From: Deltaproteobacteria bacterium
GTDB lineage: Bacteria; CG2-30-53-67
Direction: 5' to 3'
Length of the DNA: 64,000 nucleotides
NCBI GenBank assembly: GCA_013151235.1
Contig: JAADIO010000022.1
Coordinates: forward strand, 1-64,000
The notes under the pieces are model-generated. The model was not told the origin of the DNA. It searched no databases and was given only the letters and a program-made list of their open reading frames with translations. Shown here in pieces: positions 17,669 through 26,533 of this stretch (positions are counted from its first letter, which is position 1; each line of letters opens with the position of its first letter). The position numbers were made by a program, and so were the translations under genes.

Positions 17669-17687
17669 TCCAAGACCTTCTCTTTCG

Positions 17688-18128
17688 TCACTTCGACTCA
17701 AAACCACAGATCTTTTCGACACGCCGGGCATGCCGCCCGCCTTCGAAATCCGTTTCCACCCAGACCCGGACCATCTCCTCGGCCAGACCGCTTCCGATCA
17801 CCCGCTCGCCCATGGTCAGAATGTTGGCATTGTTATGCTCCCGGGAAAGCCGGGCGGTAAAAATATTGTGGCAGAGGGCTGCACGAACACCGGGAAACTT
17901 GTTGGCGGCAATCGACATCCCGATCCCGGTGCCGCAGATCAGGATCCCCCGGTCAAAGACCCCTTCCGATACCCCCTGTGCCACCTTTTCGGCATAATCG
18001 GGATAGTCCACGGATGCCGCATCACTACAGCCGAAATCGGTCACGTCATGACCGAGTCCCGTCAGGATCTTGCAAATCTGATTCTTCAGCAAATACCCGC
18101 CGTGATCCGCTCCCAGGGCGATTCTCAT
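17688..18128 (-). CDS. rpiB: Ribose-5-phosphate isomerase B
   Basis: A 146-residue RpiB/LacAB isomerase interconverting ribose-5-phosphate and ribulose-5-phosphate. The start at 18128 ([11 protein letters not shown]) has a GGAAGG site at good distance; the frame stays open further upstream, but that part does not match the family and overlaps the next gene. ADHGG near the start, the catalytic Cys in [17 protein letters not shown] (about 65-81), and the His of LSREHNNAN (about 98) are all present. First gene of rpiB-glyA-comEB-nrdR. Confidence 0.95.
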   Translation of the reverse strand: MRIALGADHGGYLLKNQICKILTGLGHDVTDFGCSDAASVDYPDYAEKVAQGVSEGVFDRGILICGTGIGMSIAANKFPGVRAALCHNIFTARLSREHNNANILTMGERVIGSGLAEEMVRVWVETDFEGGRHARRVEKICGFESK

Positions 18129-18238
18129 CCCCATTTCCTTCCCGGACCGCATGCGGTCCTCCGTGGTTACAAAAACTTGTGCATCATACTGAATTCCGGT
18201 TTCCCGGTCAAGAAAAATCCCGGTTTTTGCTTGGGATA

Positions 18239-19906
18239 TCAGGGAAGGAGTTGCGGAGCGGAAGGCCGCTGCAAACGCTTCGGTACCCACCAATCCTCAA
18301 AATTGTACCAGATCCCCGCCTTTTCCTGCCGGATGCCGTGGAATTTCACATTGACAATCGGCAGGGCATCCGGGACATAGAGAAAGCAGTAAGGCTGGTC
18401 TTCGGCAAGGATGGCGTGAATCTTCCGGTAGATTTCCTGTCGCTTCTTCCGGTCAAAGGTCTTCCGTCCGAGGACTAAAAGCCGGTCGACCTCCGGATTC
18501 CTGTAGGAGACGAAGTTATACTGGCTGGGTCCGGTCTGGGAGGAATGCCACATAATATAATTGTCCGGATCGACCCCGATCGACCAGCCGAGGAGGATCG
18601 CTTCGAAGTTCCGTTTGTCGACAAACTGGTTGATGAAGGCCTGCCATTCAACAACCTTGATCTTCACTGCGATTCCGACCTTCCTGAGATTCTGCTGGAT
18701 GATCTCCGCCGCCTGCTTGCGTTCATCGTTCCCCTGGTTGGTAATGATCGTAAATTGAAACGGTTGTCCGTCACGGTCGAGGATCCCATCACCGTCGGTA
18801 TCGACCCATCCGGCATCGGCCAACATCCTCCGGGCCTTTTCAGGATCATAGGGATATCGCCGTGCTTTCGGATTGTAGGCCCAGTAGTGGGGAGGATAAG
18901 GACCCGTCGCAACGGAACCGAGGCCGAGCCGGACCCCTTTGATGATATCCTCCTTGTTGATGGCATAGGCGAGGGCCTGACGCACCTTCTTCTCGGAAAA
19001 TTTCGGATCCCTCAGATTGTAGCCGAGATAGGTATAACCGTTTGCGGGATAACGGAACTTCCGGAAATTCTCCCGAAAGAAGGCGGTCTTCGTCTGGCGC
19101 TGATACTGCAGGGGGGTGAGTCCCATGGAATCCACCCCTTTCGCTTTCAGTTCAAGGAAGATCGTCGCCGGGTCGGGAATGATCCGGTAGATATATTCGT
19201 CGATATTCGGACGTCCCTTGAAGTAGTCATCATTGGCCGTGAGGACGATCTTCTGGCCGGTCAGCCATTCCTTGAACTTGTAGGGGCCGGTCCCCACGGG
19301 ATGGCGGTTGAAGCGGTCGGTATTGATGTCTTTTCCAGCGAGGAGGTGTTTCGGAATGATCCCGATGCTCCAACTCTCCAGGGCCGGTGCAAAGGGTTCC
19401 TTGTAGGTCACCCGAAAGGTCAGGGGATCGAGGACCTCGGCCTTGGCCACCCGTTCATAGTCGGCGCCATAAGGGGTCGCAACGTTGGGATCGATCAGTT
19501 TTTGATAGGTGAAGAGGACATCATCAGCCGTAAAGGGAACCCCGTCCTGCCAGCGGACATTGGGACGGAGATGAAAGGTGATGACCAGGCCGTCATCGGA
19601 AACGTCCCACGACTCGGCCAGGTCCCCCTCGAAGTGGAGATCCTTGTCGTACTTGATCAGACCGTTAAAAACCTGCCCGTTGATATCACCGGAGGCACTG
19701 TCATTGGCAATGACCGGGTTGAGCCGTTTGGCATCGCCGATCGAGGCCACAATGATCGTCCCACCCGTCACCGGATTCTCATCCTGTGCTGCGGAGGCAC
19801 TCTTCTTTGGAACATCGTCCCGGGAGGAACAACCGGAGAATGCCAGAAGGAGAAGCAGACAACCGACCAACAGTTTTGAACGAACGATATCTGTCCGCCG
19901 AAGCAA
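18239..19906 (-). CDS. Peptide ABC transporter substrate-binding lipoprotein (SBP_bac_5)
   Basis: A 555-residue solute-binding protein of the OppA/DppA family. The signal peptide ends in a lipobox LAFSGC (Cys26), so it is membrane-anchored. The mature part begins GGTIIVASIGDAKRLNP and shows the family motif AESWDVSDDGLVITFHLR (about 105-122), DVLFTYQKL, and GTGPYKFKEW (about 210). No permease or ATPase genes are adjacent, so the partner transporter must be elsewhere. The family also binds nickel, haem and other ligands. Confidence 0.93.
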   Translation of the reverse strand: MLRRTDIVRSKLLVGCLLLLLAFSGCSSRDDVPKKSASAAQDENPVTGGTIIVASIGDAKRLNPVIANDSASGDINGQVFNGLIKYDKDLHFEGDLAESWDVSDDGLVITFHLRPNVRWQDGVPFTADDVLFTYQKLIDPNVATPYGADYERVAKAEVLDPLTFRVTYKEPFAPALESWSIGIIPKHLLAGKDINTDRFNRHPVGTGPYKFKEWLTGQKIVLTANDDYFKGRPNIDEYIYRIIPDPATIFLELKAKGVDSMGLTPLQYQRQTKTAFFRENFRKFRYPANGYTYLGYNLRDPKFSEKKVRQALAYAINKEDIIKGVRLGLGSVATGPYPPHYWAYNPKARRYPYDPEKARRMLADAGWVDTDGDGILDRDGQPFQFTIITNQGNDERKQAAEIIQQNLRKVGIAVKIKVVEWQAFINQFVDKRNFEAILLGWSIGVDPDNYIMWHSSQTGPSQYNFVSYRNPEVDRLLVLGRKTFDRKKRQEIYRKIHAILAEDQPYCFLYVPDALPIVNVKFHGIRQEKAGIWYNFEDWWVPKRLQRPSAPQLLP

Positions 19907-19977
19907 GGGATCACTCCTTTCCGACGCCGCAGGAAGACCTCCGGCAGTCTCCCCACCGGAGAGTGCTGATGAGCGGA

Positions 19978-20388
19978 TTACTTCCCGGTCGGTACGGATT
20001 TTGCCGGGGCCGGAGGAGTCGAAGCAGGCGGTGCACTTGCAGGGTTCGACCCTTTCGATACCGGCGGCAGGGACTGGTTCAGTCCGCCGGGCAACACGGG
20101 GAGTTTGGGAACCCTCTGTTCCGTTCGGATGGGAACCTTATCGACAACGGAGGGAGCAACCTTTCCGCTCGAAAAGTAGGCCAGACTCAGGGAGGTCACC
20201 ATGAAGATGGCCGCCGCCCAGGCAGTCAGTTTCCCTAAAAAATCGGTGGGACCGGCGCTTCCGAAAACCGTCTGACTCGCCCCTCCGAAGGCGGCGCCCA
20301 TCTCCGCCCCCTTGCCTCCCTGGAGCAGAACGATGATGATCAGAATGATACAGACGATGACATGTACAACTACGAGCAATGGGACCAT
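19978..20388 (-). CDS. secG: Preprotein translocase subunit SecG
   Basis: A 136-residue SecG, the small accessory subunit of SecYEG. I start at 20388 because AAAGGAG lies nine bases before it; an in-frame ATG six codons earlier is possible. Two membrane segments (about 2-24 and 52-72) flank the conserved cytoplasmic loop LLQGGKGAEMGAAFGGASQ. A long Pro/Ala/Ser-rich tail (about 80-136) is typical of long SecG forms. Its place downstream of pgk and tpiA is the common order, here interrupted by the sigma factor genes. Confidence 0.95.
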   Translation of the reverse strand: MVPLLVVVHVIVCIILIIIVLLQGGKGAEMGAAFGGASQTVFGSAGPTDFLGKLTAWAAAIFMVTSLSLAYFSSGKVAPSVVDKVPIRTEQRVPKLPVLPGGLNQSLPPVSKGSNPASAPPASTPPAPAKSVPTGK

Positions 20389-20566
20389 GAATTTGACTCC
20401 TTTCAATCATCTATTGATCGTAGATTATTATCACAAATCGGGGGGAAGATACAAGATAGAAAACGGGAAAATAGAAATCAGGCCCCGGAATCGGAAAACA
20501 AAAACCGGAACTGCCGCCGACAAAGAGAGGGGAACTGAACCGTCACCGGGAACCTTCCGGCAGGAT

Positions 20567-21025
20567 CTACCGATTGGCCGTCACCGCCAGAACCAGGAAC
20601 CCGTGCCGGTAAGGCGGACCGCCGAGGATCACCGTCCCGTGATCCTCAATCCGCAAACGGGTCGTCAGAATCGAGGATTCGCCTTGATTGATTCTGACAC
20701 GGAGCAGGATTTTCCCCTTCGAGAAACGCTCAGGCGTTACTTCCATCACCCGCCCGCCGGGCACCTGCAGCCGACCGGTTTCCCCCCGCTCCACGGCAAG
20801 CCCTTGACTGTCCAGGAGTTGGAAGGAGATATAATTCAAGGCCAGCAAATCCTTTTTCAAGGCAAGGAGACGGGGGTCGAATCCCTCATCCGAATTGGAG
20901 GCAAGAATGACCTGTACGTCAATATGAAAAACCCCGGCATCGGCCGGAACCACCGCAGCCCCCCACATCAGGATCAGAGCGACCCCGAAGAAGATCCCCC
21001 CGTACCGTTTCATGTTCCACCCCAT
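20567..21025 (-). CDS. Exported hypothetical protein
   Basis: A 152-residue protein with a signal peptide (hydrophobic residues about 9-27, cleavage likely near VPADAG). The mature part is a short beta-rich domain reading FHIDVQVILASNSDEG and ending GGPPYRHGFLVLAVTA. An internal ATG at 21013 is an alternative start. I do not recognise the family. It lies 86 bases after the anti-sigma gene and may be a periplasmic partner or target of that stress-response pair. Confidence 0.65.
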   Translation of the reverse strand: MGWNMKRYGGIFFGVALILMWGAAVVPADAGVFHIDVQVILASNSDEGFDPRLLALKKDLLALNYISFQLLDSQGLAVERGETGRLQVPGGRVMEVTPERFSKGKILLRVRINQGESSILTTRLRIEDHGTVILGGPPYRHGFLVLAVTANR

Positions 21026-21111
21026 TTCCCAGGCGCCTCCTCAGAAAATGTATCAATTGCTTGGAAGAATAACGGCCCCGCCTCTCCCGGCAGGGAATGG
21101 ATCACATTGTG

Positions 21112-21636
21112 TCATACATCCCGATTTCCTGTGACCCAGATGACCGTCATATCGGATCCGTGGGTCTTGAAAAGGAGGATCGTCCGGTCCCCGCTTTCGA
21201 CATCCTCGACAATACAGTCATTTACCGAGCTTGTTTTTATCACAGTCGGCGCCGGTTTGTAAACGACAAAGAAAACCGCCGATACGAGCAGGACCGTCAC
21301 CGTCAGGGTGAGAGTCACGGGCCGGAACCGGAGGATGGGAGTCCAAAACCTCGTTCTCTCCGGCCCCCTTGTGTCGCCCCCTTTCACGAACGGGATCTGC
21401 CGCATGATTCGTTCATGGAGGGAAGAAAGCGCCCCGTCCTCCACGGCCACCGCAGCGGAAAAGCCCTCCCGCAGCAGGTTCCGGACCGCCCGGATCCGGT
21501 CGACTTCCGCCCGGCAGACCGGGCAGGACTCCAGATGTTCCGCAATCCGTCCCGCTTTGCGCTTCGGGAGTTCCCCGTCCAGCCAGGCACCGAGAAGGTA
21601 ATGGATCCCTTGACACTTATCCTTCACCGATCTCAC
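21112..21636 (-). CDS. Zinc-containing anti-sigma factor
   Basis: A 174-residue membrane anti-sigma protein. The N-terminal zinc (ZAS/zf-HC2) domain has the H-x3-C-x2-C pattern at His34, Cys38 and Cys41 (HLESCPVC). One membrane segment lies at about residues 102-120, followed by a ~50-residue extracytoplasmic tail. It should hold the neighbouring sigma-24 factor inactive. The start overlaps the sigma gene by 20 bases, as usual for coupled sigma/anti-sigma pairs. Confidence 0.9.
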   Translation of the reverse strand: MRSVKDKCQGIHYLLGAWLDGELPKRKAGRIAEHLESCPVCRAEVDRIRAVRNLLREGFSAAVAVEDGALSSLHERIMRQIPFVKGGDTRGPERTRFWTPILRFRPVTLTLTVTVLLVSAVFFVVYKPAPTVIKTSSVNDCIVEDVESGDRTILLFKTHGSDMTVIWVTGNRDV

Positions 21637-22228
21637 CTTCTTTCAGATAGGGCCGCAGGATCTCCTGAAGCCTCTGCCGTGCATAATGGAGGCGCGACAT
21701 GACCGTCCCCTTGCGGATCCCGAGCGAGGCTGCGATCTCCTCATAGGCAAGCCCCTCGATCTCCCGCAGAAGGATCACCGCCCGCTGTTGTTCCGGCAGC
21801 GACTGAACGGCATCGGTGATCACCCGCCCCAGCTCCTTCTTCTCCAGTTCCCGCCCCGGGTTGAAATACGAGGAGGGAGGAGTACGGATACTCTCTTCGT
21901 CGGAGGGGAGATAGGTATCGTCATATTCCACGTGCCGTTTCCGCCCTTCCTTCCGATAGTGGTCGATGACCCGATTGTAGGCGATACGGTACAACCAGGT
22001 ATAAAAATCGCTCCCGCCCCGGAACCCCGGAAGGGAGCGATAGGCCTTTAAAAAGGTCTCCTGCGTCATATCGAGGGCATCTTCCCGGTTCCCCAACATC
22101 CCGTAGGTCAGGCCGTAGATCCTTTTGCGGTATCGTTCGACCAGCCGGGAGAAGGCCTCTTTGTCTCCCTTCCGGGACCGGCGTACCCACTCCAGCTCTT
22201 CCGGCACCGGGGCTCTCTTTCTTCTCAT
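21617..22228 (-). CDS. RNA polymerase sigma factor, ECF (RpoE/sigma-24 type)
   Basis: A 203-residue extracytoplasmic-function sigma factor. Region 2 reads LVERYRKRIYGLTYGMLGNREDA with TQETFLKAYRSLPGFRG and WLYRIAYNRVIDHYRK (DNA melting and -10 recognition). Region 4 starts at about residue 140 with LPEQQRAVILLREIEGLAYE and ends with the recognition helix IRKGTVMSRLHYARQRL. The usual acidic linker lies between. It is followed by its anti-sigma factor. Confidence 0.95.
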   Translation of the reverse strand: MRRKRAPVPEELEWVRRSRKGDKEAFSRLVERYRKRIYGLTYGMLGNREDALDMTQETFLKAYRSLPGFRGGSDFYTWLYRIAYNRVIDHYRKEGRKRHVEYDDTYLPSDEESIRTPPSSYFNPGRELEKKELGRVITDAVQSLPEQQRAVILLREIEGLAYEEIAASLGIRKGTVMSRLHYARQRLQEILRPYLKEGEIGEG

Positions 22229-22298
22229 TAGACGATCCGATCCCTGAAATATTCTATTTCATGTCAGGGAGATGGAGTTTTGAGTTGCGTCGAAAGGA

Positions 22299-23063
22299 TC
22301 AGGAAGGAGTGCCGGCAAGGACGATACCGACAAAGGATTCCACCGCCAGGCTGGCCCCACCCACCAGTGCTCCGTCAATATCAGTACATCCCAGCAGTTC
22401 CCGTGCATTGGAAGGTTTGACGCTTCCCCCGTAAAGAATCCGGATCCGTGCCGCCACCTCCGTATCGTAGAGTTCGGAAAGAAGATTCCGGACACGGGAA
22501 TGGACCTCGTTCGCCTGCTCCGGCGTCGCCGTTTTCCCGGTTCCGATGGCCCAGATCGGTTCGTAAGCGATAACGATTCGGGAGATCTCCTGGTCGGAAA
22601 TCCCCGCCAGACCTTGCCGGAGTTGATCCCCGACGACTTCCATGGTTTTCCCTTCCTCCCGTTCGGACAGGGATTCCCCGGCACAGAGGATCGGCATCAG
22701 GCCTGCGTCCAGGGCCGACCGCACCTTCCGGTTCACCGTCTCACTGGACTCGCCGAAGATCCCGCGCCGCTCCGAATGTCCCAGGATTACGTAACGGCAT
22801 CCCGCGCTCCGGACCATCACCGGGGAGACCTCTCCGGTGAAGGCCCCTTCCTTTTCATAATGGAGATTCTGGGCCGCAAGAGCAATCCGGCTCCCCTTCA
22901 GTACCTGATGAACCGCCGTAAGGGCCGTGAAAGGGGGGGCCACAGCAACTTCAACCGCCTCGGCATCACCGACCTTCTCTTTCAGTCCCTCCACAAGCGC
23001 AACGGCCTCGGGAACGGTTTTGTGCATCTTCCAGTTCCCGGCAATCATGATTTTGCGCATCAT
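22299..23063 (-). CDS. tpiA: Triosephosphate isomerase
   Basis: A 254-residue TIM-barrel enzyme interconverting glyceraldehyde-3-phosphate and dihydroxyacetone phosphate. Catalytic residues are visible: Asn10/Lys12 in GNWKM, the His of ILGHSERR (about 95), and the Glu of AYEPIWAIGTG (about 167). It follows pgk by 46 bases in the same direction, a standard glycolytic operon. Confidence 0.97.
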   Translation of the reverse strand: MMRKIMIAGNWKMHKTVPEAVALVEGLKEKVGDAEAVEVAVAPPFTALTAVHQVLKGSRIALAAQNLHYEKEGAFTGEVSPVMVRSAGCRYVILGHSERRGIFGESSETVNRKVRSALDAGLMPILCAGESLSEREEGKTMEVVGDQLRQGLAGISDQEISRIVIAYEPIWAIGTGKTATPEQANEVHSRVRNLLSELYDTEVAARIRILYGGSVKPSNARELLGCTDIDGALVGGASLAVESFVGIVLAGTPS

Positions 23064-23109
23064 TTTCCCTCCTCACGGATTGTCGGATTCGTATGGAAAA
23101 GGCTTTGCA

Positions 23110-24303
23110 TCAGCCGTCTATATCGGAAAGACCTTCAATCCCCGGCAGGTTCTTCCCCTCCAGGAGTCTCAGGGAAGCCCCGCCCCCCGTGGAAATAAAG
23201 GTCATATTATCCGCCTCTCCGGCACGGTTGACCGCATCGGCCGTATCACCGCCGCCGATAATCGTCGTGGCAAAACAGTCCGCCACAGAGCGTGCAATAT
23301 AGGTCGTTCCACGGCTGAAGGGATCGAGTTCATACATCCCCATGGGGCCGTTCCAGACGACCGTTTTCACCCCCTGCAGGGCGAGGGAAAAATAACGGCA
23401 GGTGGCCGGTCCGATATCAAGGCCGTACCAGTCGGAAGGGATCTCCTGGAAGGTCACCGTTTTGGTATTCGCTTTGGCATCAATCCGGTCGGCCACGACC
23501 ACATCGATCGGGAGATAGAACATGACCTTCTTTTCCCGGGCCCTTCGCTGCACCTCCCGGGAGAGATCGATCATCTCCTCTTCGACAATCGATCTGCCCA
23601 CCTCGTAACCGGCCGCTTTGAGGAAGGTAAACATCATCCCACCACCGACAAAGATTTTATCCACCCGGTCAATCAGGTTCCGGATCACCCCGATCTTCCC
23701 GGAAACCTTGGACCCCCCGAGAATTGCCGCAAAGGGCCGGACCGGATCGGAAATCACTTTCTCGAAATAGTCGATCTCCCGCTTCATGAGAAAACCGGCC
23801 ACCGATACGGGGACAAAACGGGTGATCCCATAGGTCGAGGCATGCGCCCGATGCGCCGTACCGAAGGCATTGTTCACATAGATGTCAACCCCCTCCGCCA
23901 GCGCTCCGGCAAAGGCTTCGTCGTTCGCCTCCTCCCCGGGATAAAAACGGAGATTTTCCAGGAGGAGGACATCGCCGGGCTCCAGGGCATCAATCATCGA
24001 ACGGGTCTTCTCCCCCACGCAATCGGGGGCGAATGCAACCTCCTTGTTCAGGAGCCTCCCCAGTCGCCGGGAAACGGGAGCCAGGGAAAACTCCTTCCGC
24101 ACCTTTCCTTTGGGACGTCCCAGGTGGGAGGCCAGAACGACCTTCGCTCCATGGTCGATACAGTAGTTGATGGAGGAGAGGGTCGACCGGATGCGGCGAT
24201 CATCGGAAATATTCCCGTCCTCATCCATGGGAACATTAAAATCAACCCGGATAAAAACCCGTTTTCCCTTCATCTGCACATCTTCAATCGTCTTCTTGTC
24301 CAC
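23110..24303 (-). CDS. pgk: Phosphoglycerate kinase
   Basis: A 397-residue two-domain kinase that makes ATP from 1,3-bisphosphoglycerate. N-terminal substrate motifs include VFIRVDFNVPMDE (about 15-27), SHLGRPKG, and LLLENLRFYPGEEAND. The hinge and nucleotide-binding half shows AILGGSKVSGKIGVI and the C-terminal IIGGGDTADAV. No gapA gene precedes it here; the next upstream gene is a TPR-like protein. Confidence 0.97.
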   Translation of the reverse strand: MDKKTIEDVQMKGKRVFIRVDFNVPMDEDGNISDDRRIRSTLSSINYCIDHGAKVVLASHLGRPKGKVRKEFSLAPVSRRLGRLLNKEVAFAPDCVGEKTRSMIDALEPGDVLLLENLRFYPGEEANDEAFAGALAEGVDIYVNNAFGTAHRAHASTYGITRFVPVSVAGFLMKREIDYFEKVISDPVRPFAAILGGSKVSGKIGVIRNLIDRVDKIFVGGGMMFTFLKAAGYEVGRSIVEEEMIDLSREVQRRAREKKVMFYLPIDVVVADRIDAKANTKTVTFQEIPSDWYGLDIGPATCRYFSLALQGVKTVVWNGPMGMYELDPFSRGTTYIARSVADCFATTIIGGGDTADAVNRAGEADNMTFISTGGGASLRLLEGKNLPGIEGLSDIDG

Positions 24304-24392
24304 TCTTCACTCCTCGAAAGAACCACCTGGATTCATGCAGTAATTCACATATCGTAATCGACCGAACAGTGGTTGTCAAGATACAAAGCCCT

Positions 24393-25226
24393 TCAAAACC
24401 GGCTCGCCGCAACGGACTGAGCCCGGCCGGCACGTATCGGATTTCGCTGCTCCATCGTTTCCAGGGCATCCCGGATCAGCTTGCAGTTCGGATACTCCCG
24501 AAGGTATTTTCTGCCCAGCCGGATCCCTTCGGCATCCGTCCCTTCCCGTTCCGCCAACATGACCAGGGCGATCTTGGCGGCCGGCACGGCATAGTGTCCC
24601 TGTTCAAGCGCCTGCCGGATCTCCGCCAGCCCCTCCTCGCGCCGGTCCCCGACAAAGGGGAGAAACCATAGATAGCGGGTCTTGACACTCCGATAATATT
24701 TATAGAGCCCCGTGGCGAAGGCAATATCGTGGATTCCCGGATCGAGTGCGGCAACCTTGTGGATCTGTGAAAGGGCGCGCATCCCGTGCAGGAAGGCTGA
24801 AAAGTATCGTCGGTGATTCAACTCATAAAGCCCCCGCACCCCGAGGGACCCTCCCAGCAGAAAATGATCCCAGGCATTTAAGTTCCCCCGCCGTTCCAGT
24901 TCCTTCATCCGAGCTTGATTCTTCGGAAATTCGGCGGCAAACTCCTCTTCCAGCCGGGCCTTCGGGGCCCCCTTCTCCAGGGATTGCACCATGAGACTGA
25001 GCAGCCGTCCCATGCTCGGAAGGAGGGAGCCGGGATCGTTCTTTTCCATCCGGTCAAAGAGTGCATCCGCCTCCCGGTAGCGCCGGTCCATGACCATCGA
25101 CTCCGCCGTCAGGATGGTCCGATCCTGTTCCGGGGAGAGATAAGGAGCGGGGAAAGTCCCGCCGAAAGAGACGGAAGGGAATACGAGAAGCAGGAGGATA
25201 AGTACCCCGACCGACCGGCCGGACAC
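24393..25226 (-). CDS. Exported TPR-like protein of unknown function
   Basis: I place the start at the GTG at 25226, which has a GGAG site and begins a clear signal peptide (VGVLILLLLVFPSVSFG), giving 277 residues. The open frame further upstream runs through the repeat region and is not protein-like. The mature part is helical with TPR-like spacing, including an N-terminal ESMVMDRRYREADALFDRM and a C-terminal ALEQGHYAVPAAKIALVML. It also contains GLYKYYRSVKTRYLWFLPFVGD. Probably periplasmic; the family is not recognised with certainty. Confidence 0.7.
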   Translation of the reverse strand: MSGRSVGVLILLLLVFPSVSFGGTFPAPYLSPEQDRTILTAESMVMDRRYREADALFDRMEKNDPGSLLPSMGRLLSLMVQSLEKGAPKARLEEEFAAEFPKNQARMKELERRGNLNAWDHFLLGGSLGVRGLYELNHRRYFSAFLHGMRALSQIHKVAALDPGIHDIAFATGLYKYYRSVKTRYLWFLPFVGDRREEGLAEIRQALEQGHYAVPAAKIALVMLAEREGTDAEGIRLGRKYLREYPNCKLIRDALETMEQRNPIRAGRAQSVAASRF

Positions 25227-25255
25227 TCTTCTCCAAGCCGCACATTTTCCGGCCG

Positions 25256-25376
25256 ACTTATCCACATATTGTATATAAAATGTGGAAAAACACCATATAT
25301 AGGAGAACCTCTTGAGGAAAAGTCGAACGATATTCAGGGGTTGGAGAAAGAAAAAACTTATCCACATATTGTATAT
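25256..25376. repeat. Direct repeat carrying two perfect DnaA boxes exactly 100 bp apart
   Basis: The sequence ACTTATCCACATATTG continues to GTATAT and occurs at 25256-25276 and again at 25356-25376. Each copy contains TTATCCACA, the strict DnaA-box consensus (25258-25266 and 25358-25366). Each is followed about 25-30 bases later by a similar CATATATAG or CATATAGTG stretch. Between them TGTGGAAAA (25281-25289) is a reverse DnaA-box variant. The stretch is much more AT-rich than its surroundings. No dnaA or other replication gene is adjacent. Confidence 0.7.
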
Positions 25377-25404
25377 GATTTGTTGAGAACCCTACATATA
25401 GTGT

Positions 25405-25899
25405 TTAAAAACGTTCATGACGATCCAGATATACCACTCCCCCATGGATATCTCCATCATCAATTTCAAGAAACCCAACGGAAAGGGACCGGCCGTCGCG
25501 CATATTCCCTGCCGTACCGGGATTAAAAAAGAGGATCCCGCCGATCCGCTCATTGCAGGGATGGTGGGTATGGCCGAAGACAACCACATCGGGCCGGACC
25601 TGCTGCAAACGCTCTTTCAACAACCGGGGGGGGTGCTTCGGGTTCCCGACCCGGTGGGTCACCAAAACCCTTTTCCCCTCCAGAGGCACCATACGAAAGC
25701 GGGGCAGAGGGTCCGGGGTAAAGGGGGGATCCATATTCCCTCGTACGGCTATGACTGGCGCGACCTTTTGCAACCGCATCAGCAGTTGCGGCGACTCGAT
25801 GTCGCCGGCATGAAGGATCAGATCAACCCCGTCGAAGAGTGCCGGAATCGAGTCGGGGAGATTGTTGTGAGTATCCGATAAAACACCGATCCTCATCAT
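25405..25899 (-). CDS. YfcE/MJ0936-type metallophosphoesterase
   Basis: A 164-residue calcineurin-like phosphodiesterase. Metal ligands are in GVLSDTHNN (Asp/His, about 5-13), LHAGDIES (about 29-36), GNMD (about 54), THRVGNP (about 81) and FGHTHHP (about 107-113). Enzymes of this type hydrolyse phosphodiesters in vitro, and the natural substrate is usually unknown. Upstream, a 100-base gap separates it from the thioesterase gene; downstream are the DnaA-box repeats. Confidence 0.9.
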   Translation of the reverse strand: MMRIGVLSDTHNNLPDSIPALFDGVDLILHAGDIESPQLLMRLQKVAPVIAVRGNMDPPFTPDPLPRFRMVPLEGKRVLVTHRVGNPKHPPRLLKERLQQVRPDVVVFGHTHHPCNERIGGILFFNPGTAGNMRDGRSLSVGFLEIDDGDIHGGVVYLDRHERF

Positions 25900-26002
25900 G
25901 GCGGGCCCCTCTTTTTGAAAAAAACCTCAGTGTCCAAATACAACAGCCCCCACACCGATACCGAAATGAACGTCCGGTTTCACTACCAGCGTTCAGAGGT
26001 GA

Positions 26003-26419
26003 TCATACTCCCGGAGGAGTACCGGATTGCCGGAAGAGCCGCCCATGGGCCTCGGCCACAACGGTACCGTCCGGATCTTCGGCATGGGCCTCGGCCAGGA
26101 GAATCCGGCGGTCCTCCCGAAGGATCCGGCCGACGATTTCGACCTCTTCTTCCGTGGACAGGGGTGCCGGAAACCGGACGGTGATCTCTCCCGTAACTGC
26201 GGGGAGCCCCAGTTCCCAGGCCAGTTTGACCATCGCCTCATCCAGGAGCAGGGCAAGCACACCGCCATGAATGATCCCCGCATATCCTTGATAGGCAGCG
26301 GAAAGACGATAGCGTGCCTTAATCGTCTTCGCCTTCCGATTTACCTCAAAAGACACCTGCAACCCCTGAGGATTCTCCCGGCCGCAGACAAAACATTTCC
26401 CGTCGGAAAGCAGTTTCAT
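26003..26419 (-). CDS. Hotdog-fold thioesterase (PaaI/YbgC-like superfamily)
   Basis: A 138-residue single hotdog domain. The central helix segment GYAGIIHGGVLALLLDEAM (about 46-64) carries the HGG motif and the Asp/Glu typical of PaaI-type acyl-CoA thioesterases. The N-terminal CFVCGRENPQGL resembles a subgroup with a Cys pair. The acyl substrate is not predictable. It is divergent from the DEAD-box helicase gene, with a shared 114-base promoter region. Confidence 0.85.
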   Translation of the reverse strand: MKLLSDGKCFVCGRENPQGLQVSFEVNRKAKTIKARYRLSAAYQGYAGIIHGGVLALLLDEAMVKLAWELGLPAVTGEITVRFPAPLSTEEEVEIVGRILREDRRILLAEAHAEDPDGTVVAEAHGRLFRQSGTPPGV

Positions 26420-26533
26420 GAAGTTCTCATTCCTTTGCCGAAATCCGACAAAACAGATCTCACCTTGACATCACCTCGTGAACGTACTATAAATCGGTCT
26501 GTTTATTTCTGCAACCCATAAGGAATTCTCCGC

